Positions 56,145 through 64,000 of a DNA stretch of 64,000 nt are shown here, piece after piece. The translations under genes and the position numbers were made by a program. The DNA comes from CAVYXF01 sp963772335 (GTDB taxonomy: Bacteria; Pseudomonadota; Alphaproteobacteria; Rhizobiales; Rhodomicrobiaceae), in the NCBI GenBank assembly GCA_963772335.1, contig CAVYXF010000005.1, forward strand, positions 496,001 to 560,000, written 5' to 3'. Numbering within the stretch: the stretch's first letter is position 1; each line of letters opens with the position of its first letter. The notes beneath the pieces are model-generated. The model made no database searches and was not told the origin of the DNA. It worked only from the letters and a program-made list of their open reading frames with translations.

Positions 56145-56484
56145 TGTGACCGGCATGCAAATTTGACGCCGTGACGGGGGTGATCGGCGCGCAATTTGAC
56201 CCACCACGGAGGGCGCAACCTCCTGCCGTGCGATTCGCGAGCGGGGGCTCAACGGGGGATGGTGACGCTGGAGACGATCGGGCGCGTACGGCATGCCTTT
56301 CATGTGAAGGGCAAGGCGATCAAGCAGATCTCGCGGGAGCTTCGGCTTTTGCGGAACACGGTGCGGACTATCATGCGCGGCGAGGAGACGAAGCACAGCT
56401 ACGAGCGCAAGGCCCAGCCTTTGCCGAAGCTGGGGGTGTTTGCCGGTGCGCTCGATCAGATGCTGGCGGACAATGCCGGGCAGC
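56145..56484 (+). mobile_element. Truncated IS21-family element
   Basis: Begins with a TGTGACCGGCATGCAAATTT end and a second AAATTT-like repeat, resembling the left end of IS21 elements, and runs into the start of istA. It stops abruptly at the putA stop codon. istB and the right end are absent. Confidence 0.65.
56259..56484 (+). pseudogene. 5' fragment of istA (IS21 transposase)
   Basis: 75 codons with the IstA N-terminal helix-turn-helix: VRHAFHVKGKAIKQISRELR, LLRNTVRTIMRGEE. Similarity ends at LDQMLADNAGQ, where the sequence passes into the 3' end of putA. The catalytic core is missing. Confidence 0.7.
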
Positions 56485-59400
56485 CTAGTCCATTCCCATA
56501 AGTAGCTCGGCATTGCCGCCGGAAGCGGCGGTGTTGATGGTAATGGTCTGCTCGGTGGCAAAGCGCGCGAGGTAGTGCGGTCCGCCGGCTTTGGGGCCGG
56601 TCCCGGACAGGCCAAAGCCGCCAAAAGGCTGCACGCCGACCACAGCGCCGATCATGTTGCGGTTCACATAGACATTCCCGACGCTGAGGCGCCGTGTGAT
56701 CGCTTCCACCCGCTCGCCGATGCGGGAATGAATACCCAGCGTCAGCCCGTAGCCGGTCGCCTCGATGGCGGCGAGCATCTTGTCAAGGTGCTGGGCCTTG
56801 TAGCGCGCCACGCATAGCACGGGGCCGAAAATCTCCTCCCCCAATGCGCGGGGATCGCGCAGTTCGAACAGATGCGGAGCGACAAAATAGCCGGTCTCGG
56901 AGGCCGTCCCGGCATAGAGAAGCCGCGCCTCGGCGGTGAGGCGGGTAATATGCGCCTCTAGCCGCGCCTTTGCCTGGGCGTCGATTACCGGACCACAATG
57001 CGTTGCCGGATCGCGGGGATCGCCGATCTTCAGCTCCCGAGCCGCACCCGCGATCATCTCGATGAGGGCGGGCGCGACATCATCCTGGACGCAAAGCAGA
57101 CGCAGGGCGGAGCAGCGCTGGCCGGCCGAGCGGAAGGCGGAAGTCACGACGTCGTCGGTCACCTGCTCGGGGAGGGCCGTTGCGTCGGCGATCATGACAT
57201 TAATGCCGCCGGTCTCGGCGATCAGCGGCACGATCGGCCCGTCCTTTGCCGCGAGCGTCCGAGCGATCAGGCGCCCGACCTCGGTCGAGCCGGTGAAGGC
57301 AACGCCAGCCACACGGGCGTGCTCGGTGAGCGCGGCGCCGATCCGCCCGTCGCCAAGCGCCAGATGCAGGGCCGATGTCGGGATGCCGGCCTCATGCAGG
57401 AGGCGCACCGCCTCATAAGCGATGAGCGGCGTCTGCTCCGCCGGCTTGGCGATCACGGCATTGCCGGCCATCAGCGCCGCCGCGACCTGCCCGATGAAGA
57501 TCGCCAGCGGGAAATTCCAGGGCGAGATGCAGACGAACACGCCCCTGCCGCGTAGGCGTAGGATGTTGGATTCGCCCGTCGGTCCGGGCAGCCGCTCGCC
57601 GTCATCGAACAGCTTGCGGCCTTCAGCGGCGTAATAGCGGCAGAAATCGACGGCTTCGCGCAGCTCGGCGATACCATCGTCCAGCGTCTTGCCGCCTTCT
57701 AGCGCAAGCAGATGCAGGAAGCGGCCGCGTCGCTCCTCGAGGAGGTCTGCGGCGCGCTCTAATGCGCCGGCGCGGGTGCTGGCTGGCAGGAGCGACCAGC
57801 TGCGGAAACCCGCTGTGGCCGCCGCGAACAGCTCCGGCACACTTGCGGGTGCGAGTTCGCTGATCTCGGCAACAGGCGTTTCGCCGTCAATCGGGCTGAC
57901 GGTATCGCGCGCGCTTCCCGCCACGGCCCGGCCGTCGATTAGCGAAGTCGCGCGTATTGCCGCCGCACTTCGTCCCGCTTCGATCTCGCGCAGTAGCGCA
58001 TCGAGCGAGACCTGATGGCCGAACTCGACGCCGCGTGAATTGCGTCGCGATGGGCCGTAGATCTCCGGCAGGCAGCGGTAGACGCGAGGCGCGTGCATTC
58101 GCCGGCGCGCCGATAATCATCCGCAGGGCCGCGCAGCAGCTGCTCGACCGGCACATCCGGATCGGCGGCGGCGGAGACAAAGGAGGAGTTCGCGCCATTC
58201 TCCAAAAGCCGCCGCACGAGATAGGCCAAGAGATCGCGGTGGCCGCCGACCGGTGCATAGACCCGGCAGGCGGCGCCAGGCACGGTCTCTAGGAGCCGCG
58301 CATAGAGCATGTCGCCCATGCCGTGCAGACGCTGGAACTCGAAACCGTCCGGCCCGCCAGCCCGGTCGAGGATGGCGGCCACGGTCAGCGCATTGTGGGT
58401 CGCGAATTGCGGGAAGACGCGAGGCCGCATACCCAGCAGCGCATCGGCGCAGGCGACATAGTTGAGATCGGTCATGGACTTGCGGCTGAACACCGGATAG
58501 TCCGCCAGCCCGCGCTCCTGCGCACGCTTCACCTCCGTGTCCCAATAGGCGCCTTTGACGAGGCGCACCATCATCCGGCGGTTCAGGCTTTGAGCGAGCT
58601 CGCCGGTCCAGCGGATCACCGCCTCCGCGCGCTTTTGGTACGCCTGCACGGCGAGGCCAAAGCCGTCCCAGCCGGCGAGCGAGGCATCGGCAAAGGCGGC
58701 GCCGATTACCTCCAGCGACAGCTCCAGCCGGTCGGCCTCCTCGGCATCGACGGTGAAGTTCAGGTCATAGCCCTTGGCCTGGCGCGCGAGTTCGATGAGA
58801 AGCGGCACCAGCTCGCGCATGACGCGCTCGCGGCTGACCGCCTCATAGCGCGGATGCAGCGCGGAGAGCTTGACGGAAATGCCCGGGCGCTCCGGTAGTG
58901 GCCGGTTGCCAGCGGCGCGGCCGATCGCATCAATGGCGGCTGCATAGGAGGCGAAATAGCGCTTGGCATCCTTCGCGGTGCGTGCGCCCTCCCCCAACAT
59001 GTCGAACGAGTAGCGATAGAGCCGGCCCTGCCCCGAGGCCGCGCGCGCGAGCGCCTCCTCGATGGTCTGGCCGAGGACAAAATGGCTGCCCAGCACCCGC
59101 ATCGCCCGGCGGACGGCGGTGCGGATCGCAGGCAGGCCAACCCGCTTGGCGAGCTGGCCGAGAATGCCCTCTGGTGTCTCGTTCGGCTGAATAATGCGCG
59201 CCGAGATGCCGAGCGCCCACGCTGAGGCATTGACCAACAGCGCCTGCGAGCGCGCCTCATGATGGGCGAAATCGCCCTGGCCGAGCTTGTCCTCGATCAG
59301 CCGGTCGGCGGTATCGCTGTCGGGGACGCGGAGTAGCGCTTCCGCCAGCACCATGAGCGCCAGCCCCTCTTTGGTCGAGAGCGAATATTCGCGCAGCATG

Positions 59401-59582
59401 TCGTCAATGCCGCCAAGCGAGCCGGTGCGCGCGCGAATGGCGGTGATCAGGTCGCGGGCGCGTGCCTCAATTCGGCCCGCGGCCTCGCGGTCAGGCTGGG
59501 CCTGGGAAAAAATCCGCCGGGCGATCGCGACGTCGTCCTCGGCATAGGGGACATTGAAGGTGGGGAGTGGAAGATCGGTCAT
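56485..59582 (-). pseudogene. putA: Bifunctional proline dehydrogenase / P5C dehydrogenase PutA, frameshifted
   Basis: PutA oxidises proline to glutamate. From ATG 59582 the PRODH part is intact (SVKLSALHPRYEAVSRERVM, VRLVKGAYWDTEVKRAQ, QFATHNALTVAAI) to RGPAD near 58125. One extra base moves the reading to another frame (IIGAPANARASRLPLP), and a second extra base near 58070 to a third, which carries GPSRRNSRGVEFG and the whole ALDH part (ISPWNFPLAIFIGQ, GQRCSALR with the catalytic Cys) to 56485. If the indels are real, PRODH would be made alone and the ALDH module lost. The C-terminal codons abut an IS21 remnant. Confidence 0.9.
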
Positions 59583-59786
59583 GGATGCCAGCCTGGCAGC
59601 GCGCCGGTAAGCCGCCGACGCTTGGCGAAAATGTTGAGTAGCAGCCTAAAGCCTCGCATCAGTCTAGGAAATGGGATTTGCAGGCTTTTACCGCCTCAGC
59701 GAAACCCTCTCTACATGGGATGCGCCATGGGCGGCGTCACCTCTCGCGACCCCCTTGCCTTCCCGGCAAATTCGCCCGATATAGAC

Positions 59787-59886
59787 GGTGGGAGGTTGGT
59801 GGCGGACGAGTCCCTCGCCAACCGGGTCAGGTCCGGAAGGAAGCAGCCCTAACGAGTTCGACGCGGGTTGTTGTCAGCCTCCCACC
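59787..59886 (+). ncRNA. ffs: Signal recognition particle RNA (small bacterial type)
   Basis: About 100 nt. The ends pair (GGTGGGAGG with CCTCCCACC) and the apical part holds the universal core GTCAGGTCCGGAAGGAAGCA with its GGAA tetraloop. This is the standard 4.5S-type SRP RNA that, with Ffh, targets nascent membrane proteins. Confidence 0.95.
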
Positions 59887-59919
59887 TTCCTCGCCCTCCA
59901 GCCCGCATGCTGAAGCTTC

Positions 59920-60537
59920 TCACGCGATGCTCTTGCGCGCGAGCTGCAAATCCTCGACAAAGCGGTGATATTCCTCCTCCTTGCGATCGGGTTCCGGGAT
60001 GCGCAGGAGATAGGATGGGTGGACCGTGATCAGCGCGCTTCCCCCGTCATATAGCTCCATGACACGCCCCCTGTTGCGCCCGATCGGCAGCGCCTTGCCG
60101 AACACCGACTGTGCGGCGGTTGCGCCCATCGCCACGACGAGACGGGGCTGAACAAGGTCCAGCTCGCGCTCGAACCAGCGACGGCAGGCGCGGATTTCCG
60201 GCGTCACGGGCTTCTGGTGCAGCCGGATTTTGCCGCGCTGCAGAAACTTGAAATGCTTTACAGCATTGGTCACATAGACCGTTTGTCGGTTGATGCCCGC
60301 ATCCGCGAGACCACGGTCGAGCACCTGGCCCGCCGGCCCGACGAAAGGCAGCCCGGCCAAGTCCTCCTTGTCGCCTGGCTGCTCCCCGACCAGCATCAGC
60401 GGAGCAGGAGCAGGTCCCTCGCCGAACACGGTCTGTGTCGCGCCGCGCCATAAATGGCAGGCCTGGCAGGACAGGGCTTCCATGCGTACCTGCTGGAGAG
60501 CATCCTGGGGATCGGTGCGGGAAGCCGGTGCAGCCAT
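59920..60537 (-). CDS. UdgX-like uracil-DNA glycosylase
   Basis: A 205-residue iron-sulfur uracil-DNA glycosylase family protein. Motif 1 GEQPGDKEDLAG and the following PFVGPAGQVLDRGLADAG are those of family 4/UdgX enzymes; VTNAVKHFKF and the motif 2 region TVHPSYLLR are present. UdgX proteins have a KRRIH loop whose His binds the uracil site covalently; here the loop reads KIRLH, keeping the His. Cluster-binding cysteines include CQACHLW. DNA repair role. ATG 60537. Confidence 0.9.
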   Translation of the reverse strand: MAAPASRTDPQDALQQVRMEALSCQACHLWRGATQTVFGEGPAPAPLMLVGEQPGDKEDLAGLPFVGPAGQVLDRGLADAGINRQTVYVTNAVKHFKFLQRGKIRLHQKPVTPEIRACRRWFERELDLVQPRLVVAMGATAAQSVFGKALPIGRNRGRVMELYDGGSALITVHPSYLLRIPEPDRKEEEYHRFVEDLQLARKSIA

Positions 60538-60757
60538 GGTCGATGTTCCTGCTTATGTGTTAATCACACCTATATAAGATGCGAGCGTGAAGAGAGTTTC
60601 CCGCCGGCATCTAGCACGGCTATGCTGCCACGGCTGGGCGGGTGAAATTTATCGCGCTTGCAGGCTTTCTGGCTATCAAGTCCATCTGCCCACACCGGGC
60701 TCTCATCGCATACACCGCAATTTCAACGGGCCAAATATTACATAATGTGCTAGGGGT

Positions 60758-60771
60758 TTGATCTCGGTCAA
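60758..60771 (+). promoter_or_regulatory. FixK/FNR-like site upstream of phaZ
   Basis: TTGATCTCGGTCAA matches the TTGAT-N4-ATCAA consensus with one mismatch, 59 bp before the phaZ ATG. FixK/FNR control would link PHB use to low oxygen. The 60538-60829 gap has no gene. Confidence 0.5.
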
Positions 60772-60829
60772 AGGGAACGACACCCGGGCGGATTAATTTC
60801 GTCGTTTCCTCAATGTTGTAGAGTTCGTC

Positions 60830-62011
60830 ATGATTTCATCTGGCGTATCTCTGGCGTTGCCCTTCAGCGCCGATGCCGTCCGTTGGTTCACGCCGCATGA
60901 GGAGCCGAAGCGGCGGGATTTCGGCATCGCGCAGCTCACAAGCGACAGCGTAACCGTTGCCGTCCATCAGCGCAGTCTCGCCGAATGGCCGTTCTGTGTA
61001 CTCTCCGAATTCACCGCTGGAGCCGGAGGTGACCATCGCATCCTGCTGGTTGCGCCGCTCTCGGGGCATTTCGCCTTTATTCTTCGCGAGATGGTTATCG
61101 GTCTCGTTCCGATGGCGAGGGTCGGTGTCACCGATTGGGTGAACGCCAAACATGTTCCGCTCACAGCCGGCGAGTTCGGCTTCGACGACAATATCGCTAT
61201 TATCGTCGAGAGCATCAGATTGCTGGGACCGGGCGCCCATGTCGTCGCGCTCTGCCAGGGGGTCGTACCAGCGCTGGCGGCGACCGCCATTCTCTCAGCC
61301 AGCGAGCCAGCCTTCGCGCCGCGCTCACTCACCCTGCTCGGCGGCCCCGTGGATCCGCTCGCCAATCCGACCCGCGTTGTCGGCCTGATCCGCCAGCGCA
61401 CCCTCGATTGGCTTGCCGCCAATGCTTTGGAGCAAGTCGGGCCAGCCTATTCCGGGGCAGGCCGCCGCGTCTATCCAGCGACTCACCAGCACTCGGCGTT
61501 GTTCGCCTATTTCTGGCGTCATCTGATTTCCGGCGGCGAATTGCTGAACAAGGTGTTCAATGATGATGGGCTGGACCAGAAGCATTTTCCGTTTCTCGAG
61601 CTGTTCACCTCGCTGATGGATCTGCCCGGGCGCTATTTCCTCGAAAATATCGCGAAAATCTTTCACGCGCGCGAGCCATGGGAAGGCGGGCTCAGATGGC
61701 GCGGGGAAGCCGTCGATTTCGGTGCGATCCGGAGCACGGCGCTGATGACTATCGAGGGCGCGCAGGATGATATCGCTGCGCCCGGTCAGACCAGCGCCGC
61801 GCACCGGCTCTGCCCCAATATCCCTGACGCCATGCGGGCACAGCTTGTGGTGCCGGAAGCCGGCCATTTCTCATTGTTTTATGGGAGGGTCTGGCGAGAG
61901 ATGGTGCTCGGCGCGATCGCAAGCTTCATGCGCAGGCAAGCACTGATGCACCCACTTTCCCCGCCTGCAGCAACCGTCCGGCCGCGAGAGGTCGTCCTGC
62001 AATCGCGATGA
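60830..62011 (+). CDS. phaZ: Intracellular polyhydroxybutyrate depolymerase
   Basis: A 393-residue PhaZ family alpha/beta-hydrolase that mobilises stored PHB. Family features: VTDWVNAKHVPLTAGEFGFD, the lipase-box-like VVALCQGVVPALAA with Cys as the expected nucleophile, GAGRRVYPATHQ, MDLPGRYFLENI, ALMTIEGAQDDIAAPGQT and the final His in EAGHFSLFYGRVWRE. No signal peptide, as expected for the intracellular type. Stand-alone gene near ackA with a FixK-like box upstream, suggesting carbon and redox balance under low oxygen. Confidence 0.93.
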   Translation: MISSGVSLALPFSADAVRWFTPHEEPKRRDFGIAQLTSDSVTVAVHQRSLAEWPFCVLSEFTAGAGGDHRILLVAPLSGHFAFILREMVIGLVPMARVGVTDWVNAKHVPLTAGEFGFDDNIAIIVESIRLLGPGAHVVALCQGVVPALAATAILSASEPAFAPRSLTLLGGPVDPLANPTRVVGLIRQRTLDWLAANALEQVGPAYSGAGRRVYPATHQHSALFAYFWRHLISGGELLNKVFNDDGLDQKHFPFLELFTSLMDLPGRYFLENIAKIFHAREPWEGGLRWRGEAVDFGAIRSTALMTIEGAQDDIAAPGQTSAAHRLCPNIPDAMRAQLVVPEAGHFSLFYGRVWREMVLGAIASFMRRQALMHPLSPPAATVRPREVVLQSR

Positions 62012-62109
62012 GAGCCGCCATTTTGGCGGCTCTCTATTTGCGGATGACCGGGTGCGCCCCAGCGAGGGAAGCCCGCGAGCGGAGCCTCCCAAGTCAGAGC
62101 AGCAAAGCA

Positions 62110-62642
62110 TTACACGAAGTGGAAGTCTTCCGGATGCGCCTGGAGCTGCGCCAGGATGGCGTTCATGATCAGCACGGTGTCGGCCGCGTCAGCAGTGATG
62201 AGCACGCCGGCAGCCAGGGTAGGTCGGTGAGCGTGCTCGGACCGGGGCTCGACAGGAAACTGCGGATCTGATCGAGATCGCGGATCGGCTGCAGCGCAGG
62301 CCTGCGATCGCCGACGCGCATCGGCAGCTGCAGGACCGCGGCGAATATCGGTTCGCGCAGGCGCCTGTCGAACCGGATGCCGAGCCCTTGCACGATGCGG
62401 CCGCGCAGGAAGTCGACGATGCCGAATGCCACGTATAGGCCGACCATCAGCAAGGTAAGGCCGACTAGCGTAGGAATGCTGCGCGAAGGCAGCACGCGGT
62501 CATAGACCTGCAGCATGTATAGCGAGCCCGTGAGGGCGAGGAGATTGGCCATCGCCGAAAGGCCGGCGAGACCAACCAGAGCTTTGCGGCATTCACGGAG
62601 GAAAGTTGCGAACCTGTCGTTCGCCTTTGGCGGAAAAGCCAT
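62110..62642 (-). pseudogene. Remnant of a type I secretion ABC transporter fused to another gene's 3' end
   Basis: From ATG 62642 the sequence follows the N-terminal membrane part of PrtD/AprD-type ABC exporters (LLALTGSLYMLQVYDRVLPS, LGIRFDRRLREPIF, LQPIRDLDQIRSFLSSPGPS, DLPWLP). At about 62215 it breaks. In another frame the last 30 codons read VLITADAADTVLIMNAILAQ and end HFV, unlike the exporter. So most of the transporter, including the ATPase, is deleted, perhaps joining it to the tail of a secreted-substrate gene. Confidence 0.6.
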
Positions 62643-63020
62643 GATGCCCACACCTAAGGAAAATGAATGCAGAAAACGCGAACGGCGAAGAACGACTCGA
62701 TGATCTCAGCAATGTTGCCGGAGCGCTTGATCGGCTCGCAGCACCCGCGAGCGACTATCACCCGAATCGCCGGGAGAGTTGCATAGATTTCACGACGCAA
62801 CCAGAGGTAAGGCCGACTATTCACTCTCCAGCCGCAGGATATCTATGCGCTGTGCGTTTTCCCACTTCTTGGGCGCCAAAGGCTGATTGCATTCAGTGCC
62901 CGCTGAAGTCATTCTCGGCGCATGGCGATCGGCCACGGATAGCCATAAGGGCTGAAGAGGAGAGATGCGTTTTGCCGAACTTTGCGGTCCTGTCGCCTGA
63001 ATCGCCCGCGATGTCCCGCC
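62643..63020. other. Intergenic region upstream of ackA
   Basis: About 380 bp. A frame covering most of it lacks any family feature or ribosome site. The region should hold the ackA promoter; no convincing FixK box or other site was found. Confidence 0.4.
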
Positions 63021-64000
63021 GTGGCTAGCCAGCCGGTTCCGAAGTTTCTCCTGGTCCTGAATGCCGGCTCTTCGAGCGTCAAATTCTCGGTCTTTGAGGC
63101 CGAAGCGGCGCTGACACTGCGCTGGCGCGGTCAGATCGAAGGTTTCGGCGCCGCACCGAGCTTCGAGGTGCTAGCCGATGGCAAATCGATCGTTCAGCGC
63201 GCCTGCCAGCTTGGAAGCGGTGAAAGTGCGCATAAGGCCGCCTTCACCGTGTTGTTCGACTGGCTGTTCGGCGTCATCGACGAGAGCAGCCTGATCGCAG
63301 CCGGACATCGCGTGGTGCACGGTGGCGGCGTCTTCATCGAGCCGGCGTTCATCACCGCCGAGACGCTCGCAGGGATCGAGGCGTTGACCCCGCTCGCGCC
63401 GCTTCATCAGCCGCATAACGTCGCCGGGATTCGGGCTGTGGCGGAGCTGTTGCCCAGCCTTGCGCAGGTCGCCTGCTTCGACACTGCCTTCCACCGCACC
63501 CTGCCGGCGCCTGCCTATACGCTGGCGCTGCCGCAGCCCATCCGCGAGGCGGGGGTCAGGCGCTACGGCTTCCACGGGCTCTCCTACGAGAATGTCGCGT
63601 GCGTTCTGCCCCAGCATCTCGCGCCGCATCAGAGGCGCGTCATCACCGCCCATCTCGGCAACGGGGCGAGCCTGTGCGCGATGCTGGACTGCAAGAGCAT
63701 CGAGACCACCATGAGCTTCACCGCGCTCGACGGGCTGGTGATGGGCACGAGAGCCGGCGCGCTCGATCCTGGCGTGCTGCTGCATCTGATGCAGACGCGA
63801 GGGATGACCGCGGCGGAGCTGGAGGAGCTGCTCTACAAGGGGTCCGGCCTTCTCGGCCTCTCGGGGCTGACCAATGACATGCGCGCGCTGCTGAACAGCA
63901 CCGCTCCAGAGTCGGCGCTCGCCGTCGACTGTTTCGTCTACCGCGCCGTGCGGGAAATCGGGGCGCTCGCCGCGACGCTGGAGGGGCTCGACGCGCTGGT
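63021..64000 (+). CDS. ackA: Acetate kinase, 5' part
   Basis: The first 326 codons of acetate kinase (acetate + ATP to acetyl phosphate + ADP), running off the right edge. Signatures: LVLNAGSSSVKFSVF, GHRVVHGGG, VACFDTAFHRTLP, RRYGFHGLSYENV and TAHLGNGASLCAML. The GTG at 63021 is the only start that suits the family N-terminus, since an ATG at 63011 leads to a stop. In Hyphomicrobiales ackA often lies with pta and PHB genes; phaZ here is close by. Confidence 0.95.
   Translation, partial: MASQPVPKFLLVLNAGSSSVKFSVFEAEAALTLRWRGQIEGFGAAPSFEVLADGKSIVQRACQLGSGESAHKAAFTVLFDWLFGVIDESSLIAAGHRVVHGGGVFIEPAFITAETLAGIEALTPLAPLHQPHNVAGIRAVAELLPSLAQVACFDTAFHRTLPAPAYTLALPQPIREAGVRRYGFHGLSYENVACVLPQHLAPHQRRVITAHLGNGASLCAMLDCKSIETTMSFTALDGLVMGTRAGALDPGVLLHLMQTRGMTAAELEELLYKGSGLLGLSGLTNDMRALLNSTAPESALAVDCFVYRAVREIGALAATLEGLDAL

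Noticed and set aside
62663..63028. A 121-codon open frame upstream of ackA
   Set aside because: No ribosome site or family features, and it overlaps the ackA start.
1..64000. tRNA genes, rRNA genes or CRISPR arrays
   Set aside because: No cloverleaf with a TTCGANTC arm, no rRNA signature and no regularly spaced direct repeats were found by eye.

Overview
The window reads as a GC-rich alphaproteobacterial chromosome segment, most likely Hyphomicrobiales (Bradyrhizobium-like). This rests on a rhizobial (Rhc-type) type III secretion locus, a small alphaproteobacterial SRP RNA, PutA, intracellular PhaZ and Liv-type transporters. The species is inferred from gene content only.

Layout. 1-5.4 kb: lactate/glycolate oxidation (glcD 5' end, LysR regulator, cytochrome c, lutABC). 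5.4-6.5 kb: REP-like hairpins, a broken cyclase gene and a BLUF photoreceptor. 6.7-17.1 kb: a co-directional catabolic operon with a LysR regulator, a D-glutamate cyclase family protein (DUF1445), a branched-chain-type ABC transporter (binding protein and first permease carry frameshifts) and a fused HyuA/HyuB 5-oxoprolinase-like enzyme. 17.2-43.4 kb: a near-complete T3SS with export apparatus SctRSTUV, ATPase complex SctN/L/O/K, C-ring SctQ plus a second SpoA protein, rings SctD/SctJ and a SctI-like rod. Its outer-membrane part looks borrowed from Tad/Cpa pili: a CpaC-like secretin, a CpaD-like lipoprotein, a TadD-like TPR lipoprotein and a separate secretin N-domain protein. In its middle is a 2664-residue protein with EF-hand loops, LTxxQ repeats, a D-glutamate cyclase (DUF4392-like) domain, a glutamate racemase (MurI-like) domain with both catalytic cysteines, and a C-terminal LysM.

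43.4-56.5 kb is a decayed, IS-rich zone: an HxlR-type remnant, AMP nucleosidase, a response regulator, a trbE fragment, two inverted identical IS701-family copies (one with an IS4-family element inserted, 10-bp target duplication), IS630- and IS91-family elements between them, and an IS21 remnant. 56.5-64 kb: putA (frameshifted), ffs, a UdgX-like uracil-DNA glycosylase, phaZ behind a FixK/FNR-like box, a type I secretion remnant and the 5' part of ackA.

Working model. The metabolic genes feed lactate, proline, PHB and possibly 5-oxoproline into central metabolism; the T3SS is a host- or cell-directed secretion machine. The giant protein is the least explained item: it joins L-Glu/D-Glu racemisation and D-Glu cyclisation chemistry to a peptidoglycan-binding module inside a T3SS locus. 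Frameshifts fall in the transporter and putA, while the T3SS genes are open.
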